Source: Aquificaceae bacterium UBA2488 (lineage in GTDB: Bacteria; Aquificota; Aquificia; Aquificales; Aquificaceae). Taken from it: 5,101 bases of DNA. The notes beneath the pieces are model-generated. The model worked only from the letters and a program-made list of their open reading frames with translations, did not search any database and had not been told where the DNA came from. The translations under genes were made by a program, and so were the position numbers. Of this stretch, positions 1 to 5,101 are shown piece after piece. The DNA lies in the NCBI GenBank assembly GCA_002341805.1, contig DDOS01000098.1, forward strand, positions 1-5,101, given 5' to 3'. Each line of letters starts with the position of its first letter. Position 1 is the stretch's first letter.

Positions 1-1677
1 TATAACAAAAGCTTTGATATATTCGCCTTTAACCTTGTCTGGTTTTCCTATAACAGCAGCCTCTGCTACCGCAGGATGATCCACTATAGCACTTTCCACT
101 TCCATAGAACCTATTCTATGCCCTGCCACTGATAAAACATCATCAGCACGCCCCACTATCATGATATAGCCTTCTTCATCTATGGAGCCAAGGTCATCAG
201 CATTGTAAACATTGCCTGGGATTTCTGTCCAATATTTTTTATAGCGCTCAGGCTGACCCCAACAGTCTCTCATCATAGAAGGCCATGGATTTTTTATCAC
301 TACATAACCAACGGTATTGGGCGGTACAGGATTGCCGTTTTTATCCACTATAGCCACTTGAATACCAGGTAGTGGTTTACCTGCTTTACCTGGCTTCATA
401 GGATATACAGGGAATGTGGTAATCATATGGGCTCCAGTTTCAGTTTGCCACCAAGTGTCTGATATAGAACAATTTTTATGGCCTATATGTTCATAATACC
501 AATGCCAAGCTTCAGGGTTTATAGGCTCACCCACAGAACCAAGAATTCTAAGAGAAGATAAATCGCTGGATTCTGGCCATTTTTCACCGTATTTCATAAA
601 AAGTCTCACAGCGGTAGGTGCTGTATAAAATTTATTTACTCTATATTTTTCTATAATCTTCCACCAAGTGGATGGATCTTTATAATCTGGTGCTCCTTCA
701 TATATTACGCTTGTGGTACCTACTGACAATGGTCCATAAACTATGTAAGAATGTCCTGTTATCCATCCGATATCAGCAGTACACCAGTATATATCATTTT
801 CTTGAAGGTTAAACATATTTTTTGTAGTAAAGTAAGCATTTACCAAATATCCACCTGTGGTATGTATGACCCCTTTTGGCTTTCCTGTGGTTCCAGAGGT
901 ATATAGGATAAAAAGTGTATCCTCAGCATCCATCTGTTCTGGTTCACATTCTGATTTTTGTCTTTTAATAAGATTATAAAAATTTACAATATTATCAGGA
1001 AGACCAGTATCATCTCTATCCCAGCATATCACGTGCTTTATAGATTCAAGGCCCTCTACAGCCTTAAGGGCCACCGGTAAAAGCTCTATCTTCTTACCTC
1101 TTCTTTTGGTATATGTGGCGGTTATTATAGCACTTGCTCCTGCGTCTTCTACTCTTGTTCTTAACGCCCCTTCGCTAAAACCTGCAAATACCAGTTGATG
1201 TATGAGACCTATTCTTGAGCAAGCAAGCATTGTGGCAACAGCTTCAATGGTATTTGGCATATAAACAGATACTCTATCGCCTTTTTTAAGTCCTAAGCTT
1301 TTAAAACCATTGGCTAATCTATTTACAAGCTCTAAAAGCTCTCCGTAAGTGATTTTATGTTCTTCTAAAGCTTCATTTACACCTATAAAAGCCACTTTGT
1401 TCCTATGCCCTTCTTTTATGTGTCTGTCAAGACAGTTGTATGAAGCGTTTACTTTGCCATCCACAAACCATTTTGCATATGGGAAATTCCATTCTAATAC
1501 TTTTGAATATGGCTTAAACCATGTGATATTTGAAGCCACTTCGGCCCAAAAACCCTCTGGATCTTTTATGGATCTTTCATATAAAGCCTCATAATCTTTT
1601 ATATATGCTTCATCCACCACATGCTTTGGTGGGTTTATCTTTTCCTCCACTTTTAAAAGCACTTCGTTGGAATCCAT
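1..1677 (-). CDS. acs: Acetyl-CoA synthetase (AMP-forming), C-terminus cut off by the window edge
   Basis: It activates acetate with ATP to acetyl-AMP and then forms acetyl-CoA in the cytoplasm. The frame is open for 559 codons from ATG at 1677 to base 1 and has no stop in the window. An ACS N-terminal region is visible (DPEGFW near residues 40-45). The P-loop-like adenylation motif YTSGTTGKPKG is at residues 259-269. DTWWQTETG is at 407-415; its second Trp (W410) matches the Trp that limits the pocket to acetate in Salmonella Acs (W414), which argues against a propionyl- or longer acyl-CoA ligase. GRADDVLSVAGHR starts at 509 and contains the hinge Asp (D512). Family members have about 630-650 residues, so the missing part should hold the C-terminal catalytic Lys that is controlled by acetylation in known Acs; it cannot be checked here. 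The start is supported by AGGAGG five bases upstream. The gene lies 28 bases downstream of nadB on the same strand. Confidence 0.96.
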   Translation of the reverse strand, partial: MDSNEVLLKVEEKINPPKHVVDEAYIKDYEALYERSIKDPEGFWAEVASNITWFKPYSKVLEWNFPYAKWFVDGKVNASYNCLDRHIKEGHRNKVAFIGVNEALEEHKITYGELLELVNRLANGFKSLGLKKGDRVSVYMPNTIEAVATMLACSRIGLIHQLVFAGFSEGALRTRVEDAGASAIITATYTKRRGKKIELLPVALKAVEGLESIKHVICWDRDDTGLPDNIVNFYNLIKRQKSECEPEQMDAEDTLFILYTSGTTGKPKGVIHTTGGYLVNAYFTTKNMFNLQENDIYWCTADIGWITGHSYIVYGPLSVGTTSVIYEGAPDYKDPSTWWKIIEKYRVNKFYTAPTAVRLFMKYGEKWPESSDLSSLRILGSVGEPINPEAWHWYYEHIGHKNCSISDTWWQTETGAHMITTFPVYPMKPGKAGKPLPGIQVAIVDKNGNPVPPNTVGYVVIKNPWPSMMRDCWGQPERYKKYWTEIPGNVYNADDLGSIDEEGYIMIVGRADDVLSVAGHRIGSMEVESAIVDHPAVAEAAVIGKPDKVKGEYIKAFVI

Positions 1678-1682
1678 AAAAA

Positions 1683-1688
1683 CCTCCT
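1683..1688 (-). promoter_or_regulatory. Strong Shine-Dalgarno site of acs
   Basis: On the minus strand the sequence reads TAAGGAGGTTTTTATG, a near-perfect anti-16S match with a five-base T-rich spacer before the acs ATG. It is the strongest ribosome-binding site in the window and fixes the acs start. It suggests that acs is translated efficiently and independently of nadB, although it is probably co-transcribed. Confidence 0.88.
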
Positions 1689-1705
1689 TAAGGATATTAA
1701 AAACA

Positions 1706-3238
1706 TTATATCAAAGATTTTAAAGACGTGTCTATGCATACTTTGGTGTTATACCTGTATTCATCCTTTTCATGAGGAAAGTCTAATCTAAAATGGCAAC
1801 CTCTACTTTCTCTTCGCTTTATCGCTCCTTCTATGGTGGCATAGGCTGATAAGGCCACATCAAATATAATTTTATTTTTCTTGGTGGGCATGGCCAACAT
1901 ACATTCTTTTGCCACATTTTTTATAAAAGTTAAAGCTGTATTTAAACCATCTTCTGTTCTTTCTAAACCTACATACTTCCACATGTAATCTTTTATCTTC
2001 TCAAAATATTGTTGGCAGTCTATGTTGTTTGAATCATCTTTTTTGTTTTTGGCTTTTAAAAGCCTAATACTTCTTTTTGACAAAGCTATAGAATACGCCG
2101 CTCTATATCCAAACACCACACCCTCTAAGAGTGAATTGGAGGCAAGCCTATTAGCTCCATGTATTCTGGTGCTGGCCACTTCTCCTATAGCATATACCCC
2201 GTTCACTGTGGTTTCTCCGTTTTCATCGGTTCTCAAACCCCCTATATAATAATGAGCTGCGGGTGTAACGGATACAAGGTCTTTATATGGGTCTATACCA
2301 TGATCCATTAAAAAGTTATAGATGGTGGGAAATCTTGTTTTTATATCAATTTTTAGATTTCTCATATCAAGGAAGACATCTTGTCCGCTTAGCATTTGTT
2401 TATATATAGCTCTTGCCACCACGTCCCTTGGTTCTAATTCGTTTATAAATCTTTCATTCTTGCTGTTTACCAAAATAGCTCCTTCTCCTCTCACTGCTTC
2501 CGATATAAGTAGATTTGTGCCCTTAAAAACCGTTGGATGAAACTGGATAAACTCTGGATTCTCTATTAAAAAGCCTCTTCTTAGAGCAGCTCCTATGACA
2601 TCAGCACGGGTTTTAAGAGGGTTTGAAGTATGAGCATACATAGAAGCAGCTCCTCCTGTAGCTAGCACCAAAAACTTTGATGCCCAAAATACTCTTTTAT
2701 CGTTTTGTTCTATTATACATCCTATAAGAGCATTGTCTTCTGTTAATATCTCCAAAAGCTCCCCTTCTATAATATTGATATTTAGCTCCTTGGCTTTTTT
2801 GTAAAGAGCTTCGTATATGGCTTTTCCAGTGAAATCTTTCACCTTTAAGACTCTTTTGTAAGAATGTCCTCCTTCTAAGGTAAGCTCAAAAGATCCATCT
2901 TTTGATTTGTCAAAATTTACACCAAGAAGCTCTAAATCCACGATTCTGTGAGGCCCTTCTTGGGTTAATATATCTATGTTTTTAACATCTCCGAGGTTTC
3001 TACCAGCCCTTAATGTATCTGATACATGCCAAAGGGTAGAATCTTCTTCTGATACCACAGCTGCAATACCACCTTGAGAATAGTAAGTGTTTCCTATACC
3101 TCTTGTGATAAGAACTGGCTCTATTTTTAGGCTTTTAAGGGTAATGGCACAAAAAAGTCCTGCTATACCACTACCCACCACTATAACGTCCGTCTGGTAA
3201 GAAGGCATCAAGCTTGTATCAAATTCAATATAATACAT
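1706..3238 (-). CDS. nadB: L-aspartate oxidase (quinolinate synthetase B protein)
   Basis: This FAD enzyme oxidises L-aspartate to iminoaspartate, the substrate of quinolinate synthase NadA in de novo NAD synthesis. Oxygen or fumarate can accept the electrons in known NadB enzymes. The 510 residues begin with a Rossmann FAD site, VGSGIAGL (21-28), followed by SQGGIAAV (54-61). The residues known to act in E. coli NadB all appear conserved: E122 in EGGHS, H234 in QFHPT, R271 in PRDVVARAI, H329 in PAAHY, and R364 in HGANRLASNSLLEG. The C-terminal helical domain carries ESRGCHFRLDFP (477-488). These aspartate-site residues and the ESRG tail favour NadB over the related SdhA/FrdA flavoproteins. 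It is slightly shorter than E. coli NadB (540). The start at 3238 overlaps the end of yvcK by 14 bases and has only a weak GGAT upstream; M11 at 3208 is an alternative that would still keep the whole FAD domain. nadA and nadC are not in the window. Confidence 0.96.
   Translation of the reverse strand: MYYIEFDTSLMPSYQTDVIVVGSGIAGLFCAITLKSLKIEPVLITRGIGNTYYSQGGIAAVVSEEDSTLWHVSDTLRAGRNLGDVKNIDILTQEGPHRIVDLELLGVNFDKSKDGSFELTLEGGHSYKRVLKVKDFTGKAIYEALYKKAKELNINIIEGELLEILTEDNALIGCIIEQNDKRVFWASKFLVLATGGAASMYAHTSNPLKTRADVIGAALRRGFLIENPEFIQFHPTVFKGTNLLISEAVRGEGAILVNSKNERFINELEPRDVVARAIYKQMLSGQDVFLDMRNLKIDIKTRFPTIYNFLMDHGIDPYKDLVSVTPAAHYYIGGLRTDENGETTVNGVYAIGEVASTRIHGANRLASNSLLEGVVFGYRAAYSIALSKRSIRLLKAKNKKDDSNNIDCQQYFEKIKDYMWKYVGLERTEDGLNTALTFIKNVAKECMLAMPTKKNKIIFDVALSAYATIEGAIKRRESRGCHFRLDFPHEKDEYRYNTKVCIDTSLKSLI
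3225..3238 (-). other. 14-base yvcK/nadB coding overlap
   Basis: The last codons of yvcK (V-L-Y-stop) and the first codons of nadB (M-Y-Y-I) are read from the same bases in different frames. The only ribosome-binding candidates for nadB lie inside yvcK: GGAT four bases from the ATG (3243-3246), and AGAGAGAA twelve bases away (3251-3258). Both are weak. Coupled translation from yvcK into nadB is therefore plausible. Confidence 0.7.
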
Positions 3239-4196
3239 ATTTATCCATTATTCTCTCTATGAGACTTGTGAGTTTTATAGGGTCATGTCTTACAAAAGAT
3301 ATATCTTCGCTCACCAAATCTTCGGCATACACTTCTATATTTTCTTTTGAAATCTTTGCTACATCAGGTACCACTGGCTCTTGACCCGCTTCAATATATT
3401 TTTTCAATACATCATTTGGCGGCATTTTCGTATTTATAATAGAAACCTCCACATCTATGCCCCCAAATTTTCTAAACATATTTATATGATCATAAGCCGT
3501 ATAATCATCTGTCTCTCCTGGTTGAGTCATTACATTACATATAAACACTTTTTTAGCACAGGAGTTTTTTATGCTTTTATTGATATCATCTATCAAAAGA
3601 TTAGGCAATATACTGGTATATAAGCTTCCTGGGCCAAAAAATATCATATCAGCACTTTCTATGGCAGCAATAGCTTCTATAGGTACAAACGGATTTTTAG
3701 GTTCTATCCAGATATCCACTATATGAACTTTGTTGTGCTTGCCATAATTAGTGATGTCTTCTTCATTTTTTACAATAGCTCCGTTGCTAAATTTTGCCAC
3801 AAGGTCTATACTATCCGTGGTGGATGGTATTATAGTACCTTTTGTATCAAGAATTTTAGAAGTAAGTTTTATGGCTTCTATGAAACTTCCAGTGATATCC
3901 GTAAGTGCTGTTAGAAACAAATTACCAAAAGCATGATTTTCTAAGCCTTCTCCTTTGAGCCTATGTTGAAACAATCTTTTCATAATCTCTTCGTGCTCTG
4001 ATAAAGCTACTATACAATTTCTTATATCACCTGGGGCTGGTATGTTATAAATTTGCCTCAATCTACCAGTGCTTCCACCACTATCCGCCACCGTGACAAT
4101 GGCATATAAGCTATCAACACTTTTACCCACAAGCCTCTTAAGACCAGACAACAAGCTTGATAATCCTGTGCCTCCACCGATAGCCACTATATTCAT
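3225..4196 (-). CDS. yvcK: YvcK/CofD-like family protein (putative gluconeogenesis factor)
   Basis: It belongs to the YvcK branch of the CofD-like superfamily. In Bacillus, YvcK is needed for growth on gluconeogenic carbon sources and normal cell shape, and homologues bind UDP-sugars such as UDP-GlcNAc. The 323 residues match the usual length (about 315-330). Visible family motifs are the N-terminal GGGTGLSSLLSGLK (7-20), VADSGGSTGRLR (36-47), PAPGDIRNC (53-61), HAFGNLFLTAL (88-98), FGPGSLYTSI (187-196) and CNVMTQPGETD (220-230). These fit YvcK rather than the F420-synthesis transferase CofD. The protein should be cytoplasmic; no signal peptide or membrane segment is seen. The ATG at 4196 has a clear AGGAG site six bases upstream, inside the end of the preceding SIMPL gene, whose stop is one base away. 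The rapZ (yvcJ) and whiA neighbours typical of Firmicutes are absent here. The exact molecular activity is not known from sequence. Confidence 0.93.
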   Translation of the reverse strand: MNIVAIGGGTGLSSLLSGLKRLVGKSVDSLYAIVTVADSGGSTGRLRQIYNIPAPGDIRNCIVALSEHEEIMKRLFQHRLKGEGLENHAFGNLFLTALTDITGSFIEAIKLTSKILDTKGTIIPSTTDSIDLVAKFSNGAIVKNEEDITNYGKHNKVHIVDIWIEPKNPFVPIEAIAAIESADMIFFGPGSLYTSILPNLLIDDINKSIKNSCAKKVFICNVMTQPGETDDYTAYDHINMFRKFGGIDVEVSIINTKMPPNDVLKKYIEAGQEPVVPDVAKISKENIEVYAEDLVSEDISFVRHDPIKLTSLIERIMDKYVLY

Positions 4197-4197
4197 A

Positions 4198-4830
4198 CTA
4201 TTCTCCTATATTATAAACCACATTCACAGTGACACCTATGTTTATATCTCCAGATTTTATAGGTGCATTGTGCATCGCAAGTGTATTAAAAAACATGACA
4301 GGCCTTGGATAATTGTCTATATTTACACTACAAGATTTTATACCAAGTATGTTATAGCGAGTTCCAGATAATGCTGCTGAGGCTTGGTCTTTTGCAAGTT
4401 TCATGGCTTTTTTAATAGCTATAAGTCTTAATTTTCTTTTATTTGATATATCAAAGCTTATACTTTCTATAGTATCAATTTTATGACTTTTTATATCATT
4501 AAAAAAATAAGATAGTCTCTTGATGGGCATTTTTATTTTAAATCCTTCAAAAGCCCTAAAACTCATTATATTACCTTTTTTATCGTAAATAGGGTTTAAA
4601 GAAAAAGATGTCGTTGTGATGTTGTATCCTTTTAAAGATTTTATCAACGCATTTGCCCTTTTAAAAAGAGTTTCCATAGCTACAGTGGGGTCTTTACTTT
4701 GTTCTATAAGACCTATGTTTACAATAGCTATATCAGGTGAAGCCTTAATATCGTAATAAGCCGATACACTTACAATAGCCCCGAAAGAACATGAAACAAA
4801 CATTAAAAATAGTATAAAAACTCTTTTCAT
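4198..4830 (-). CDS. Exported SIMPL-domain (DUF541) protein
   Basis: This 210-residue protein resembles the SIMPL/DUF541 family, usually periplasmic or surface proteins of unknown biochemical role (E. coli YggE is one, linked to oxidative stress). The N-terminus is a short signal peptide: KR at 2-3, then a hydrophobic run VFILFLMFVSC. Cleavage could occur after SFG (residue 17). C14 in FVSC is a marginal lipobox, since Phe at -3 is unusual. Family-like segments are SPDIAIVNIG (31-40), SFSLNPIYD (75-83), FRAFEGFKIKMP (91-102), a helical AIKKAMKLAKDQASAAL (138-154), and the closing strand SGDINIGVTVNVVYNI (193-208). I prefer the ATG at 4830 because it overlaps the mtnA stop as ATGA; an ATG six bases upstream (4836) would add only Met-Phe. 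Neither has a good Shine-Dalgarno site, so translation probably depends on coupling to mtnA. Pairing with yvcK hints at an envelope role, but this is inference. Confidence 0.82.
   Translation of the reverse strand: MKRVFILFLMFVSCSFGAIVSVSAYYDIKASPDIAIVNIGLIEQSKDPTVAMETLFKRANALIKSLKGYNITTTSFSLNPIYDKKGNIMSFRAFEGFKIKMPIKRLSYFFNDIKSHKIDTIESISFDISNKRKLRLIAIKKAMKLAKDQASAALSGTRYNILGIKSCSVNIDNYPRPVMFFNTLAMHNAPIKSGDINIGVTVNVVYNIGE
4203..4207 (-). promoter_or_regulatory. Shine-Dalgarno site of yvcK, inside the SIMPL gene end
   Basis: The minus strand reads AGGAGAATAGTATG: AGGAG lies six bases before the yvcK ATG and overlaps the last codons and stop of the SIMPL gene. It supports the start at 4196. 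A ribosome terminating at the SIMPL stop would sit on this site, so translation of the two genes may be coupled. Confidence 0.8.
4827..4830 (-). other. ATGA stop/start overlap between mtnA and the SIMPL gene
   Basis: The TGA stop of mtnA and an ATG of the SIMPL gene share bases as ATGA on the minus strand. This is a common arrangement for termination-reinitiation. No good Shine-Dalgarno site precedes it; the nearest purine-rich stretch, GAGGAT, is about twenty bases upstream. This supports the two genes being in one operon. Confidence 0.7.
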
Positions 4831-5101
4831 AAACATGTCTTTTTTATATTATCCTCAAAAGGCGGATATATAACACCTTTCTCCGTGATAATAGCGGTGA
4901 TATTTTGATGGGGTGTTATATCAAAAGAGTAGTTTAGAGCATCAGAAGATATAGGAGCTATGATATTGTCTTTACACCTTAGCACTTCATCTTTTGAACG
5001 TATTTCTATGGGTATATCTTTAAAAGAAGAAGCTTTTAAGTCTATCGTAGAGGTAGGAGCCACCACATAAAAGGGTATATTGTAAGTTTTGCAAGCCAAA
5101 G
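4827..5101 (-). CDS. mtnA: S-methyl-5-thioribose-1-phosphate isomerase, C-terminal part only
   Basis: MtnA isomerises 5-methylthioribose-1-phosphate to 5-methylthioribulose-1-phosphate in the methionine salvage pathway, which recycles methylthioadenosine. It belongs to the eIF2B alpha/beta/delta-like family. Only about 91 C-terminal residues are inside the window; the frame continues past the right edge. NIPFYVVAPTSTIDL, then KDIPIEIRSKDEV, then the near-terminal ITAIITEKGVIYPPF are characteristic of the MtnA C-terminus and distinguish it from ribose-1,5-bisphosphate isomerase or eIF2B subunits with fair confidence. The TTG codon at 5099 is an internal Leu (family context A-L-A-C-K), not a start. 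The catalytic Cys and Asp of the family lie upstream and cannot be checked. The stop TGA overlaps the start of the next gene by four bases. The tail after YPPF is short and Lys-rich. No other methionine-salvage gene is in view. Confidence 0.9.
   Translation of the reverse strand, partial: LACKTYNIPFYVVAPTSTIDLKASSFKDIPIEIRSKDEVLRCKDNIIAPISSDALNYSFDITPHQNITAIITEKGVIYPPFEDNIKKTCL

Noticed and set aside
1349..1594. Plus-strand open frame of 81 codons inside acs
   Set aside because: It lies wholly antisense to a strongly conserved part of acs, has no ribosome-binding site that I can see and no recognisable motif.
1678..1705. Terminator or promoter between nadB and acs
   Set aside because: The gap is only 28 bases, most of it ribosome-binding site and A/T-rich spacer. 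There is no GC-rich stem with a T-run and no room for separated -35 and -10 boxes.
2022..2540. Two plus-strand open frames (72-75 codons) antisense to nadB
   Set aside because: They are antisense shadows of conserved NadB segments. Their hydrophobic look comes from complementing Lys/Glu-rich codons, and no start signals are seen.
3381..3936. Plus-strand open frames of 61-80 codons antisense to yvcK
   Set aside because: They are short, overlap one another in different frames, and fall opposite conserved YvcK motifs.
4069..4371. Plus-strand 100-codon open frame crossing the SIMPL/yvcK junction
   Set aside because: It is opposite two well-supported genes and has no family resemblance; its composition fits a chance antisense frame.
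5097..5099. TTG as the start of a 90-residue protein at the right edge
   Set aside because: MtnA homology continues through this codon as an internal Leu, and the frame is open to the window edge, so this is a truncated gene and not a small one.
1..5101. CRISPR arrays, tRNA/rRNA genes, insertion-sequence ends or long repeats
   Set aside because: Nearly every base is accounted for by five conserved coding regions; I saw no spaced direct repeats, terminal inverted repeats, transposase motifs or tRNA-like sequences.

Overview
The window is an AT-rich stretch of bacterial chromosome in which every gene I can support lies on the minus strand. Read from high to low coordinates, the order is: the 3' end of mtnA (methylthioribose-1-phosphate isomerase), an exported SIMPL-domain (DUF541) protein, a YvcK/CofD-like protein, nadB (L-aspartate oxidase), and acs (acetyl-CoA synthetase, running off the left edge without its C-terminus). 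The Lys/Ile-rich proteins and this gene mix suggest a low-GC thermophilic or chemolithoautotrophic bacterium of the Aquificota type (Hydrogenobaculum-like). That placement is recalled from general protein style, not tested, and is only moderately likely.

The layout is very compact. The mtnA stop overlaps a start codon of the SIMPL gene as ATGA. The SIMPL stop is one base from the yvcK start, whose Shine-Dalgarno sequence lies inside the SIMPL gene. yvcK and nadB overlap by 14 bases. Only 28 bases separate nadB from acs, and they contain a strong AGGAGG ribosome-binding site. There is no room for a classical promoter or terminator between genes, so the five genes are most simply one polycistronic unit, probably starting upstream of the window's right edge.

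The genes do not form one pathway. mtnA serves methionine salvage from methylthioadenosine. YvcK is a nucleotide-sugar-binding regulator of central carbon and cell-envelope metabolism in Bacillus and mycobacteria. nadB makes iminoaspartate for NAD synthesis. acs activates acetate to acetyl-CoA. The SIMPL protein is exported and of unknown role. This looks like a housekeeping operon of mixed content, as is common in compact genomes. I saw no mobile element, CRISPR array, tRNA, rRNA or defence system, and nothing that amounts to a clearly new system. The points worth a second look are the SIMPL-yvcK pairing, the coupled and overlapping junctions, and some start-site and signal-peptide ambiguities.
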